Shown here: piece after piece, positions 44,400 through 53,153 of the stretch | How the letters are laid out: each line of letters begins with the position of its first letter | Numbering within the stretch: position 1 is the first letter of the stretch | Source: Solimonas sp. K1W22B-7 | GTDB taxonomy: Bacteria; Pseudomonadota; Gammaproteobacteria; Nevskiales; Nevskiaceae | Assembly (NCBI RefSeq): GCF_003428335.1 | Contig: NZ_CP031704.1 | Location: 2,356,001 to 2,420,000 of the forward strand | Direction of reading: 5' to 3' | DNA length: 64,000 bases | Notes under the pieces: generated by a model | The model's input: the letters and a program-made list of their open reading frames with translations, nothing else | Databases searched by the model: none | Told to the model about the DNA's origin: nothing | Made by a program: the position numbers and the translations under genes

Positions 44400-45023
44400 C
44401 CCCAGGCGCGCCGCGGAGAACACCGCCTCGGTGCGGTTGTGTACGCCCAGCGCGCGGAACGAGGCCGACAGGTGCGCCTTGACCGTCGCCTCTGAAACGT
44501 CCATCTCGCGGGCGATCACCTTGTTGGCCTTGCCCTGCATGGCCAGGCGCAGCGTTTCCACCTGGCGCGGCGTCAGTTCGCCGAGCACGTCGCCCGAAGC
44601 CTGCTGCGCCTGCGCCGCCGGTGAGGTCGAGCCCAGCAGCGCATGCGGCGGCAGGTAGGTGCCGCCGGCCAGCACCAGGCGCAGCGCCGCCATCATCACC
44701 GCATGGCTGGAGGTCTTGGGAATGAAACCGGCGGCGCCCTCGTCGATCGCCTGCACGATCAGCGCGGGATTTTCCTCGGCGGACAGCACCACGATCGCCG
44801 GCTCGTCATAGCGCTGGCGCAACGCACGCAGCGCCTCGAAGCCATGCATGCCGGGCAGGTGGAAGTCGAGCAGGATGACGTCGAACGGCGCGCCGGCCGG
44901 CTGGTTCAGGGCGGTGGCGCAGCTGGAGGCCTCGGCGAACACGACATCGTCGGCCAGGTTGGCCAGCAGCAGCTTGATGCCCTCGCGAAACAGCTCGTGA
45001 TCGTCGACCAGCAGGATCTTCAA
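44388..45023 (-). CDS. LuxR/NarL-type response regulator
   Basis: A 211-residue response regulator: receiver with VDDHELFREGIKLLL, phospho-Asp 53 (ILLDFHLPGMHG), VVLSAEE and IPKTSS, then a LuxR HTH (LTPRQVETLRLAMQG; ANKVIAREMDVSEATVKAHL). It is convergent with the giant fusion gene and overlaps its last 12 bp tail to tail. The hybrid kinase upstream of the fusion gene is the probable partner, with phosphotransfer direct or through the kinase's receiver. Confidence 0.93.
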   Translation of the reverse strand: MKILLVDDHELFREGIKLLLANLADDVVFAEASSCATALNQPAGAPFDVILLDFHLPGMHGFEALRALRQRYDEPAIVVLSAEENPALIVQAIDEGAAGFIPKTSSHAVMMAALRLVLAGGTYLPPHALLGSTSPAAQAQQASGDVLGELTPRQVETLRLAMQGKANKVIAREMDVSEATVKAHLSASFRALGVHNRTEAVFSAARLGLKI

Positions 45024-45106
45024 TGCTTGCCCCGGGTACGCGGAAGGCCGTCATTCTCCGGGGACAGCATGCATTTTGCCACCCCAAGGCCCGCGATTGC
45101 GGCCAT

Positions 45107-45562
45107 CTACTTGCTGCGGCGGCGTGCTTTTGCCCTCAGCGGCGTGCGCGGCTCGGCGGTGGTCGTGCGCTTGGCCACATGCGGTTTCGGTGCGGGGATG
45201 CCCTTGATGTCGACGCGTTCGTCGGCCAGCGCGATCGCGCCGAGTACCGAGTACACCAGGTGCCCGCCATCGGCGCTGGCGGTGACCGCATGTCCGGGCT
45301 CCACGATCACCGTCGCGGTGCTGGCGCCGTGGCCGAAGGTGATCGCCACCTGCTTGCCGTTGACATGCAGCACCGTCCACAGATCGTCGCCGCTGCTGTC
45401 GATGCCACCCGCGGCGCCGAAGCTGCCGGGTTCGCCGAAGCTGATCGTCACCGCCACGCGCCAGGGCGTGGCGTTGGAGTAGATCGGATGCGTGCTGGCC
45501 TTGCCGGTGTAGGCATGCAGCACCGGACCTTGCTGGCACAGCGGGGCGATGACTTGGCTCAT
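45107..45562 (-). CDS. Hypothetical protein
   Basis: A 151-residue protein starting MSQVIAPLCQQGPVLHAYTG, with beta-rich segments (WRVAVTISFGEPGSFGAAGG; WTVLHVNGKQVAITFGHGAS) and a very basic C-terminal tail (KPHVAKRTTTAEPRTPLRAK). GGAAGG lies 6 bp before the ATG. No known family recognised. The basic tail could bind nucleic acid or be disordered. It lies 83 bp upstream of the response regulator's start on the same strand. Confidence 0.65.
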   Translation of the reverse strand: MSQVIAPLCQQGPVLHAYTGKASTHPIYSNATPWRVAVTISFGEPGSFGAAGGIDSSGDDLWTVLHVNGKQVAITFGHGASTATVIVEPGHAVTASADGGHLVYSVLGAIALADERVDIKGIPAPKPHVAKRTTTAEPRTPLRAKARRRSK

Positions 45563-45611
45563 GGGGCCTTCCTTTGCTTCCGGGTGAGGGTTGAGCTTGG
45601 AAACAGCAATT

Positions 45612-45744
45612 GGTCCGCAAATGAACGCGAATAAACGCGAATGGATCAACAGGAAACGCCAACGGCTGGCTACGCCGGAAGGCGTGCGACAGAGGCAGCA
45701 GCCCCCTTGCTTCCATTTGCGTTCTTTGCGTTCATTTGCGGACT
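45612..45744. repeat. Hairpin of tandem CGCAAATGRA units, copy B
   Basis: Left arm GGTCCGCAAATGAACGCGAA and continuing to 45646; right arm from CCATTTGCG at 45712 to TTTGCGGACT at 45744. The loop is about 65 bp, longer than in copies A and C, and contains a short GGCTGGCTACGCC inverted repeat. It sits between the pgm 3' end and the 45562 gene start, filling most of that 200-bp gap. Confidence 0.8.
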
Positions 45745-45763
45745 ACGTGATTCTTGTTCGGGT

Positions 45764-47395
45764 TCAGGTGACGACGCTCGGCGCCTTGCGGCCGGTGAGT
45801 TCGCCGATGCGGGTGATCTTGTCCGCCAGGTTGACCAGCGGTGCCAGCGCCTCGCGCGTGTCCCAGTTCAGGGAGCTTTCACGCGTTTCGTAGCGCTCCA
45901 GGTACACCCGCAGCGTGGAGCCCTTGGTGCCGGTGCCGGACAGGCGCAGGATGATGCGGGCCTGGTCGCTGAAGATCACGCGCAGGCCCTGGTTGACCGC
46001 GATGCTGTTGTCTTCGGGATCGCGGTAGCTGAACTCGTCGGCCTCGCTGACGGTGTAGTCGCCGAAGTTGCGTCCCGGCAGTTCCGACAGCTGGTTGGCG
46101 AGCGATTGCATGACGCTGTCGGCGGCCTGGCCGGACAGTTCGTCGTAATCGTGGCGCGCGTAGTAATGGCGGCCGAAGCGCTTCCAGTGATTCTGCGCAA
46201 TCTCCTTCACCGACAGGCCGCTCACCGCCAGCACGTTGAGCCAGGCCAGTACCGCCCACAGGCCATCCTTTTCGCGCGCATGGTCGCTGCTGGTGCCGAA
46301 GCTTTCCTCGCCGCAGAGTGTCAGCTTGCCGGCATCGAGCAGGTTGGCGAAGAATTTCCAGCCGGTGGGCGTTTCGTAGAGCGGAATCGCCAGCGCCTTG
46401 GCCACCTTGTCGGCGGCGCGGCAGGTCGGCATCGAGCGCGCCAGTCCCGCCAGGCCGCGGCGATAGCCGGGCAGCTCATGCAGGTGCGCCGCCAGCATCG
46501 CCAGCGAATCGCCCGGCGAGATGAAAATGCCCTTGCCGAGGATCATGTTGCGGTCGCCGTCGCCGTCGCTGGCGGCGGCGAGGTCCGGGCCGTTGGCACC
46601 GAAGGCGAGATCCACCAGCGGCTTGGCATAGATCAGGTTGGGATCGGGGTGGCCGCCGCCGAAGTCCTCCAGGGGACTGGCGTTCTGCACGCTCAGCAGC
46701 GGCGCACCGAGCTGCTCGACGAAGATGCGTTCGGCATAGGGGCCGGTGACGGCATGCATCGCGTCGAAGCGCAGCGTATGGCCGCGCTTGAACCAGTCGC
46801 GGATGCGGTCGAAGTCGAACAGCTGCTGCATCAGCTGCGAATAGTCCTCGACACAGTCGACCACCTCGATCTCGGTGTTGCCCAGCGTCTGCAGGCCGCG
46901 CCGGTCCAGGTCCACCTGGCCGCCGTCGTGCGCGCGGTAGCGCGTCAGCGTCTTGCTGGCCTCGTAGATGCGGTTGGTGAGGCCCTCGTTGGCCTGGCCG
47001 CCGCCGGTGATGTTGAACTTGATGCCGAAGTCGCCGTCCGGGCCGGCCGGGTTGTGGCTGGCCGTGAACAGCAGGCCCCCCTGAGCCGCGCGCTTGCGGA
47101 TCAGGATCGAGGCCGCCGGGGTCGAAAGCAGCCCCCCCTGGCCGACCACGATGCGTGCCACGCCGTTGCCGGCGGCCACCGCGCAGGCGGTCTGGATCGC
47201 CGTACGGTTGTAATAGCGCCCGTCGCCCCCAATCACCAGGGTGCCGCCGCGCAACTCGGGCACGCAGTCGAAGATCGACTGCAGGAAGTTCTCGAGATAG
47301 TGCGGCTGCTGGAACACCGCAACTTTCTTGCGCAGTCCCGCCGTGCCGGATTTCTGGTCGAGGTAGGGTTTGGTGGAGATGTCGCGAATCGCCAT
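45764..47395 (-). CDS. pgm: Phosphoglucomutase, alpha-D-glucose specific
   Basis: Interconverts glucose 1-phosphate and glucose 6-phosphate for glycogen, nucleotide-sugar and envelope synthesis. The 543 residues show KSGTAGLRKKV near the N terminus, the phospho-serine loop TASHNPAG (S113), the metal-binding loop SDGDGDRN, the sugar-binding CGEESFGTSSDH and a C-terminal phosphate-binding domain (ILRLSGTGTKGSTLRVYLE). This is the eukaryote-like PGM group. ATG at 47395 follows GGGGAG. It is divergent from the DUF1249 gene across 56 bp. Confidence 0.96.
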   Translation of the reverse strand: MAIRDISTKPYLDQKSGTAGLRKKVAVFQQPHYLENFLQSIFDCVPELRGGTLVIGGDGRYYNRTAIQTACAVAAGNGVARIVVGQGGLLSTPAASILIRKRAAQGGLLFTASHNPAGPDGDFGIKFNITGGGQANEGLTNRIYEASKTLTRYRAHDGGQVDLDRRGLQTLGNTEIEVVDCVEDYSQLMQQLFDFDRIRDWFKRGHTLRFDAMHAVTGPYAERIFVEQLGAPLLSVQNASPLEDFGGGHPDPNLIYAKPLVDLAFGANGPDLAAASDGDGDRNMILGKGIFISPGDSLAMLAAHLHELPGYRRGLAGLARSMPTCRAADKVAKALAIPLYETPTGWKFFANLLDAGKLTLCGEESFGTSSDHAREKDGLWAVLAWLNVLAVSGLSVKEIAQNHWKRFGRHYYARHDYDELSGQAADSVMQSLANQLSELPGRNFGDYTVSEADEFSYRDPEDNSIAVNQGLRVIFSDQARIILRLSGTGTKGSTLRVYLERYETRESSLNWDTREALAPLVNLADKITRIGELTGRKAPSVVT

Positions 47396-47451
47396 GATGC
47401 TCCCCTTTGTTATGTTTGTCCCAGTCGTGAGCCCTATCTTATAGTCCAGCC

Positions 47452-47946
47452 ATGCAAGCCTCCACTGGCAACGGTTACATCTGTCCCTGCTGCGGCAAGC
47501 CGCGGCGGCTGGCGCATCTGCTCGATCTGTACGACCGCAACTACCACCTGCTGGAGCGTCTGATCCCGGAGCTGGAGCTGCCCTTCGATGAGGCGGTCTC
47601 GCGCAGCCAGAGCGACCTGCCGCTGCATCTCAAGGTCACCGACCGTGATCGCTACACCGTCAGCTTCCGGCTGTCATATGAATTCGTCGACGAGCAGGGG
47701 GTGCGGCGCCAGCCGGACCTGTGGGTGCGTGTGTACCGTGACGCCGCCGTGGCCGAGGCCCTGGCCTGCAGCCAGCGCCCGCCCTGGGACGCCAGGGAGG
47801 AAGGCGACCCCAAGGCCGGCCAGTTCCTCAGCGCCCAGTGGCAGCGCAACCTGATGCTGGGCAAGTGGCTGGAGTACCTGCTGGAACACGGCCACGGCTT
47901 CAGTCTGGCGGCGCGGCCGCGCCTGCACCCGACCGCGGCCCTCTGA
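47452..47946 (+). CDS. DUF1249 protein
   Basis: A 164-residue member of the DUF1249 (YqiB-like) family, of unknown function. N-terminal YICPCCGKPRRLAHLLDLYDRNY with a CxxC that could bind zinc, then SDLPLHLKVTDRDRYTVSFR and PDLWVRVYRDAAVAEALAC, and a C-terminal LMLGKWLEYLLEHGHGFSLA. The family is common in gammaproteobacteria, often near parE or nudF. Complete. Confidence 0.9.
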   Translation: MQASTGNGYICPCCGKPRRLAHLLDLYDRNYHLLERLIPELELPFDEAVSRSQSDLPLHLKVTDRDRYTVSFRLSYEFVDEQGVRRQPDLWVRVYRDAAVAEALACSQRPPWDAREEGDPKAGQFLSAQWQRNLMLGKWLEYLLEHGHGFSLAARPRLHPTAAL

Positions 47947-47963
47947 TTCGACCAAGGATTCTC

Positions 47964-48036
47964 GGTCCGCAAATGGACGCAAATGAACGCGAATGCAAAA
48001 CGCTTGATTTGCGTTTATTGGCGTTCATTTGCGGAC
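47964..48036. repeat. Hairpin of tandem CGCAAATGRA units, copy C
   Basis: Left arm GGTCCGCAAATGGACGCAAA through GAATGC (47964-47996); right arm ATTTGCG through TTTGCGGACT (48008-48036). It lies between the convergent DUF1249 and arylesterase genes, where a terminator would be expected. Confidence 0.85.
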
Positions 48037-48064
48037 TGATTCTTTCCGGCCCCTGTGGCCGTGC

Positions 48065-48713
48065 CTAGATCGCGCCGGCCTTCTTCAGCAACTCCGCGAT
48101 AGCCGCTGCCATCTCCCGGTAACCCTCGGCATTGGGGTGAATCTGGTCCGATTTCAGGCTGCGTTTGCCCAGCACCTCGGCGATCACCTCATTCTCGATC
48201 GGCAGCTGGTATTCCTGCGCCAGCGCGGCATAGCCGGGCTCGGCCTGCAGGGACAGCAGCTTGGGCTCCGGCACGCCCAGCAGCATCAGCGAAATCCCGC
48301 GTCCGCGGACCTCCTGGATCATCGCGCTGAGGTTGGCGCGCATCTGGGGGCGGTCCAGCTGGCGCAGCATGTCGTTGCCGCCCAGGCACAGGATCACCAG
48401 CGCAGGCTTGGCCTCATCCAGCACGCCGGGCAGGCGCTCGCGCCCCTCGGCGGTGGTTTCCCCGGGGACCCCGGCGTTGACCACCTTGCGTCCGATCAGG
48501 CCGCCCAGCACCGCCGGGTAGCTCTGTTGCGGCCCGGCACCGGTTCCGTAGGTGAGGCTGTCGCCGAAGGCCAGCACCACGCCGTCGGGCGCCACGGCCG
48601 GCAGCTTCGCGGTCTTGGTGCCGCAGGCGGCCAGCAGCAGGGCCAGCGCTTGCAGCAGCAGCAGGCCCGCCGCCAGACTGCGGGAATCACTGACCCGTTT
48701 ATGGACAATGCGC

Positions 48714-48715
<2 letters not shown>
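48065..48715 (-). CDS. SGNH arylesterase/thioesterase (TesA-like), lipoprotein
   Basis: A 216-residue SGNH hydrolase of the TesA/arylesterase family. The N terminus carries a lipoprotein-type signal ([15 protein letters not shown], Cys near residue 31). Catalytic blocks are [12 protein letters not shown] (Ser), [17 protein letters not shown] and [10 protein letters not shown] (Asp/His). Such enzymes hydrolyse short esters or lysophospholipids in the periplasm. Its ATG (48713-48715) overlaps the ATG of the divergent carbonic anhydrase gene. Confidence 0.92.
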
Positions 48716-49232
<517 letters not shown>

Positions 49233-49303
49233 GAGCTGTCACCCCGATCCCCGATCGCAGTCAGTTGGGCTTTACCCTACGCGGATGACCGTGCGGCGCG
49301 CGC

Positions 49304-49319
49304 GTGGGCTGAAGCCCAC
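49304..49319. terminator. GTGGGC-TGAA-GCCCAC hairpin between convergent genes
   Basis: A short perfect hairpin between the carbonic anhydrase and SixA-like genes, preceded by a partial GGGC-TTTA-CCCT stem. No clear T run; it may be a REP-like repeat or a weak terminator for both genes. Confidence 0.4.
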
Positions 49320-49337
49320 CTTTGCGGCATCTGGAAC

Positions 49338-49832
49338 CTAGTCGCCGTCTTTGGGATACAGGTAGTGGCGCAGCTTGCCCTGGCCCGGCGCCGCGTCGCG
49401 CCAGTGGTCGATGTCGAGCGCCAGCTGCACCACGGCGCAGGTCGGCATCTCGTCGAAGGGGCAGGGTGCCAGCAGGCCGGCCAGCTGGCTGAAGCCGGGG
49501 TTGTGGCCGAACAGCATGACGTGACCATCGGCGTCGTCGAGCTGGCGCAGCAGCTGCAGCAGGGTGCCGGGGCTGGCCTCGTAGATCTTCGGCTGCAGCT
49601 GGATTTCGTCCATGCCCAGGCCGAAGGCCTCGGCGAAGACGTGCGCGGTGGTGATCGCGCGCAGCGCCGGGCTGGAAACCAGGCGATCCGGACGGCCCAG
49701 CAGGCGGTAGGCGCGCTGCGCCATCTGCGGCGCGTCACGGCGCCCGCGCTCGTTCAGGGGGCGCTCGAAGTCGCTCAGTTCTTCATAGTCCCAGGAGGAC
49801 TTGGCGTGTCGTACCAGACTCAGCAGGCGCAT
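49338..49832 (-). CDS. SixA-like histidine phosphatase
   Basis: A 164-residue branch-2 histidine phosphatase: SLVRHAKSSWDYEELSDFER (catalytic RH), PLNERGRRDAPQMAQ, SSPALRAITTAHVFAE and LFGHNPGFSQLAGLL (second His). SixA dephosphorylates His-containing phosphotransfer proteins. Length matches. ATG 49832 overlaps the stop of the VOC gene (TGATG). Confidence 0.92.
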   Translation of the reverse strand: MRLLSLVRHAKSSWDYEELSDFERPLNERGRRDAPQMAQRAYRLLGRPDRLVSSPALRAITTAHVFAEAFGLGMDEIQLQPKIYEASPGTLLQLLRQLDDADGHVMLFGHNPGFSQLAGLLAPCPFDEMPTCAVVQLALDIDHWRDAAPGQGKLRHYLYPKDGD

Positions 49833-50194
49833 CAGGTTTTCTCGTGGCAAACCGCTTCGATGTTGCGGCCGTCGGCGTCCAGCACGAAGGCGCCGTAGTA
49901 ATAGGGATGATAGTGCGTGCGCAGGCCCGGCGGACCGTTGTCGCGGGCGCCGCCCTGCAGTGCGATCTGGTAGAAGCGGTCGACTTCCTTGTGGCTGCGC
50001 GCGCGGAACGCCAGGTGCACGCCGACGGTGGGTTTGCCCTGGTGGATCCAGAAGTCCGGCTTGCCACCCTGGCCAAAGCCGACGTGCCCTTCGTACTCGA
50101 TCACGACTTCGTAACCCAGGGCGCCGAGCACCGCGGTGTAGAAGTTCTTGGCTTCCCAGTAATCGCTGACCTCGATGCCGACATGGTCGATCAC
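49832..50194 (-). CDS. VOC-family (glyoxalase-like) protein
   Basis: A 120-residue single-domain VOC protein: IDHVGIEVSDYWEAKNFYTA, LGALGYEVVIEY, GVHLAFRARSHKEVDRFY and HYHPYYYGAFVLDADGRNIE, with a metal-binding His/Glu pattern. Substrate unknown. It overlaps the rsmJ stop by 4 bp and the SixA-like start by 1 bp, in one operon. Confidence 0.9.
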   Translation of the reverse strand: MIDHVGIEVSDYWEAKNFYTAVLGALGYEVVIEYEGHVGFGQGGKPDFWIHQGKPTVGVHLAFRARSHKEVDRFYQIALQGGARDNGPPGLRTHYHPYYYGAFVLDADGRNIEAVCHEKT

Positions 50195-50904
50195 GTTGCG
50201 CTCCCCGTGAGGTATACGTCGAATCTAGCCTGCGTGCCGCGGAAGTCCAGCCCCGGTTTGCGGGAGGCCAGCCAGGGCGCCTTCAGTGGCCGCTTCACCA
50301 CCACCCGCAGGCGGGCGGCCGCCAGCGCCGGTTCCAGCAGGCCGTCGGCATCGGCATCGGTGCCGGCCAGGTCGCGGAAGATCTGCATCTCCTTCTGCGG
50401 CAGGGCGGTCTTGCCGCTGTGCGGGTACATCGGGTCCAGGTAGATGCTGTCCCAGCGCCCGTCCCGCAGCACGTCCGCAGCCTCGGCGCTGCGCAGTTCG
50501 ATGCGTGCCGCCACTGCTGCCAGGTCCGGGTCGGCCAGTGCGCGGCGGTGCGCATCGGCCAGCAGGGCGGCGATCTGCGGCTGGCGCTCCAGCAGCGTTA
50601 CCCGCGCGCCCAGGGCCGCCAGGGTGAAGGCGTCGCGGCCCAGGCCGCCGGTGGCGTCGAGCAGTTCCAGGTCCGGCTTGCGCGCCAGCCCCACCGCGCG
50701 CGCCAGCAGCTGCTTGCGCCCGCCGGCGATGCGGCGGCGCAGCTCGGCGCTGCCCCAGTCGACCCAGATCGCGCCGTAGTCGGGACGGTGCAGGGCGCGC
50801 AGTTCCAGCCGCCCCTGGTTTTCCTGCAGCGCAAACGAAAAACCCCGGGCATCGCTGCCCAGGGTCTGTTCAGCCGTGATCGCGGGATCAGAGCTTGGAA
50901 GCAT
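50191..50904 (-). CDS. rsmJ: 16S rRNA (guanine1516-N2)-methyltransferase RsmJ
   Basis: SAM-dependent methyltransferase for m2G1516 of 16S rRNA. The 237 residues include the SAM-binding ATGGLGRDAFTLAALGARVTL, LLERQPQIAALL and the catalytic/nucleotide-flipping motif YLDPMYPHSGKTA, plus VVKRPLKAPWL. The start (MLPSSDPAIT) overlaps the SCP2 gene end by 17 bp. Family assignment firm. Confidence 0.93.
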   Translation of the reverse strand: MLPSSDPAITAEQTLGSDARGFSFALQENQGRLELRALHRPDYGAIWVDWGSAELRRRIAGGRKQLLARAVGLARKPDLELLDATGGLGRDAFTLAALGARVTLLERQPQIAALLADAHRRALADPDLAAVAARIELRSAEAADVLRDGRWDSIYLDPMYPHSGKTALPQKEMQIFRDLAGTDADADGLLEPALAAARLRVVVKRPLKAPWLASRKPGLDFRGTQARFDVYLTGSAT

Positions 50905-51202
50905 CGAAGAAGCTGGCCATGCGCTGGGCCAGCATCAGGTCGCCGTCGACCTGCAGCTTGCCGGTCATGAACGCGGTCATGCCGTTGAGCTCGCCCTTCA
51001 TCAGCGCGATCAGATCGTCGTCTTCCATCGTGATGGTCAGGTCGGCGTTGCCGGCGGTGCCGTCATTGACGACGCAGGTGCCGTTGTTGATCACGACATT
51101 GACCGGCTTGGAGCAGGCGAAGTTGATCGTGCAGTTGGTGCCCGAGGCTTCGTCGGGGTTGAACGCGGACGGCAGCTTCTTGAGGAAGTCGGCGGCGGAC
51201 AT
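50888..51202 (-). CDS. SCP2 sterol-binding domain protein
   Basis: A 104-residue stand-alone SCP2 domain: SAFNPDEASGTNCTINFACS, VVNDGTAGNADLTITMEDDD and the family end KGELNGMTAFMTGKLQVDGD, LMLAQRMASFF. It forms a hydrophobic cavity for lipids or acyl-CoA. GGAGAA precedes the ATG. It overlaps rsmJ by 17 bp. Role unknown; lipid binding inferred from the fold. Confidence 0.93.
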   Translation of the reverse strand: MSAADFLKKLPSAFNPDEASGTNCTINFACSKPVNVVINNGTCVVNDGTAGNADLTITMEDDDLIALMKGELNGMTAFMTGKLQVDGDLMLAQRMASFFDASKL

Positions 51203-51298
51203 GGTTTTCTCCAGATTCGTGGTAGTAGTTGAGGCCCCGGATCGTAAACCCGGCGCGCCGTGCTGGCAATGCAGATCGCGAGGTGCTGGAAAGGAGCC

Positions 51299-51562
51299 TT
51301 ACTGGCCCTGTTCCAGGGTGCCGGACAAGTGTTTCAGGAGTCTTTCGGCCAGGGCATCGTCCACCAGGACGATGTTGATGCTGTTGCGGTAAACCCGGTT
51401 CTCCCCGCGCAGCGCCTCGATCTTCGCCTCGTCGCCGCTGCCGGCCCGCAGCAGGCAGTAGTCGCGGCCCTGGTGCAGGCCGGGCTCCAGGCGCTTGAAG
51501 GCGCGGAAGGCGCTGCCCTTGGGCAGGCCTGCGCGCTCGTCCAGTTCGCGGAAAGTCCTCAC
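51299..51562 (-). CDS. Small conserved hypothetical protein
   Basis: 87 residues beginning MRTFRELDERAGLPKGSAFRAFKRLEPGL is best read as an ORFan-like or narrowly conserved soluble protein: a Lys/Arg-rich N terminus, a middle with YCLLRAGSGDEAKIEAL and NSINIVLVDDALAERLLKHL at the C terminus. No domain recognised. It overlaps the upstream thioesterase stop by 4 bp (ATGA), so it is co-translated with that gene. Confidence 0.65.
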   Translation of the reverse strand: MRTFRELDERAGLPKGSAFRAFKRLEPGLHQGRDYCLLRAGSGDEAKIEALRGENRVYRNSINIVLVDDALAERLLKHLSGTLEQGQ

Positions 51563-52011
51563 TCCGTCGTCATCAGCAGGAAATGGGCCCTGGCCATGGC
51601 GATCGGACGCTCCTGGCTCTTCTGCCAGCAGCGGATCGTCGCCTGCGCCACGCGGCTGCCCATGCGGCCGATCTCGCAGTCGGCGTACAGCTCCTCGGTG
51701 CGTGCCGGCAGCAGGTAGTCGATCGAGAAATCGACGCTCTTGGGCACCCGCGCCGTGTCGAGCTGGTACAGCAGGTGCAGCATCGCCGCGTTCTCCATGA
51801 AGGCCGCGGTGATGCCGCCATGGATCGCCGGCAGGCGCGGATTGCCCACCAGCTGCTCCCGGAAAGGCAGCGTGGCGCGCGGCCGGCCCTCGTGCAGCGA
51901 CAGTTGCACGCCGAGGTATTTTGCATAAGGCACGGCGGCGACCAGTTGCGAAAAGTCGCCGTTTTCGCGGGCCAGGCTGCGGGCTTCGGCGAAGGGGTCC
52001 ATCACTGTCAT
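51559..52011 (-). CDS. PaaI-family hotdog thioesterase, copy 1
   Basis: A 150-residue hotdog-fold protein: VPYAKYLGVQLSLHEGRPRA, PAIHGGITAAFMENAAMLHL (the HGG active-site motif with the conserved acidic residue), KSVDFSIDYLLPARTEELYA and AQATIRCWQ. Predicted acyl-CoA thioesterase. ATG 52011 overlaps the stop of the second thioesterase gene, so the pair is co-translated. Confidence 0.88.
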   Translation of the reverse strand: MTVMDPFAEARSLARENGDFSQLVAAVPYAKYLGVQLSLHEGRPRATLPFREQLVGNPRLPAIHGGITAAFMENAAMLHLLYQLDTARVPKSVDFSIDYLLPARTEELYADCEIGRMGSRVAQATIRCWQKSQERPIAMARAHFLLMTTE

Positions 52012-52463
52012 GACCTCGGCTCCGGGTTCCAGGGCTTGCCGGCGGAAGAACGCATGAAGGCCGACTGGCTGATCGCCACCGGCTGTTCGCGGTCGTCCTG
52101 CCAGACGCTGGCGCGCACGAAGGCGATGTGCGAGGTCAGGCGGAAGCACTCGGCGCGGCAGTACAGGTCCTTGTCGCGCATCGCGGGGCGCAGGTAGTCC
52201 ATGCGCAGGTCCAGCGTCGCGATGGTCTCCGGCGTGGGGGTCGCGGCGAGCACGGCCAGGCCGCAGCTGCTGTCCACCAGCACGGTGATGGCGCCGGTGT
52301 GCAGTACGCCCCGGATCGGGTCGCCGACCCATTCCTCGCGGAAGGGCATGCGCAGCTCCACGCCTTCCGGCGACCCCCGGACCAGGCTCAGGCCGCACTC
52401 GCGCATGTGCGGGATATAGCTCAGGAAGGCCGCCGCGATCGTCTCGAGGTTCTGGGTGTTCAT
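52008..52463 (-). CDS. PaaI-family hotdog thioesterase, copy 2
   Basis: A 151-residue hotdog protein in tandem with the previous one: YIPHMRECGLSLVRGSPEGV, RGVLHTGAITVLVDSSCGLA (HTG in place of HGG, with the acidic Asp), ATLDLRMDYLRPAMRDKDLY and AFVRASVWQ. Similar fold and length but substantial divergence from copy 1; the two may form a heteromer or act on different acyl-CoAs (inference). It is divergent from the Nudix gene across 57 bp. Confidence 0.87.
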   Translation of the reverse strand: MNTQNLETIAAAFLSYIPHMRECGLSLVRGSPEGVELRMPFREEWVGDPIRGVLHTGAITVLVDSSCGLAVLAATPTPETIATLDLRMDYLRPAMRDKDLYCRAECFRLTSHIAFVRASVWQDDREQPVAISQSAFMRSSAGKPWNPEPRS

Positions 52464-52520
52464 CCCGCGATTGTAGGGGAAGGGGGTACACTTCCGGGCA
52501 GAAAAATTCGGATTCCGGTA

Positions 52521-53153
52521 ATGACGATGACCGACTGGGAGGCACGCCTGCGCCGCGCGCTGGCGGATACTTCCGAGCAGCCGCCGCGGCCGATGGCGCG
52601 GCTGGAACTGCCGCTGAACATGGACAAGCTGCTGCTGACGCCGGCGCTGATGAAGTCGCTGCGTCCGGCCGCGGTGCTGGCGCCGGTGATCCGCCGTCCC
52701 GGCGGGCTGACCCTGATGTTCACCGTGCGCGCCGACCACCTGCGCTCGCACAAGGGCCAGATCAGCTTCCCCGGCGGGCGCCGCGACGAGGGCGACGCCA
52801 GCAGTGCCGCCAACGCCCTGCGCGAGGCCGAAGAGGAAGTGGCGCTGCCGCCGGCCAGCGTCGAGGTCATCGGCTACCTCGACGACTATCCGACCATGAC
52901 CCGCTACCTGGTGACCCCGGTGGTGGGCATCGTCAGCGGCGAACCGCCGATCCACCCCTGCGAGGATGAGGTCGCGGAAATCTTCGAGGTGCCGCTGGAC
53001 TACGTGCTGGACCTGAAGAATTTCGAGCGCAAGCTGTTGTCGAACGAGGGGCTCAACGTGCCCTTCTTCGAGGTCAACTGGGGCCGGCACCGCATCTGGG
53101 GCGCCACCGCCGGCATGCTGTGGAACTTCGCCAACAAGGTAGCCGCCGTATGA
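52521..53153 (+). CDS. CoA pyrophosphatase (Nudix, NudL-like)
   Basis: A 210-residue Nudix hydrolase of the CoA diphosphatase group. LRPAAVLAPVIRR and SHKGQISFPGGRRDEGD (UPF0035-type signature) run into the Nudix box with REAEEEVAL. It probably converts CoA to phosphopantetheine and 3',5'-ADP. The frame is open far upstream, but ATG 52521 (MTMTDWEARL) gives the normal length. The stop overlaps the MazG-like start (ATGA). Confidence 0.92.
   Translation: MTMTDWEARLRRALADTSEQPPRPMARLELPLNMDKLLLTPALMKSLRPAAVLAPVIRRPGGLTLMFTVRADHLRSHKGQISFPGGRRDEGDASSAANALREAEEEVALPPASVEVIGYLDDYPTMTRYLVTPVVGIVSGEPPIHPCEDEVAEIFEVPLDYVLDLKNFERKLLSNEGLNVPFFEVNWGRHRIWGATAGMLWNFANKVAAV

Noticed and set aside
22990-48036. 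CRISPR-like repeats
   Set aside because: The 10-bp units form inverted hairpin arms without regular spacers, and no cas genes are present.
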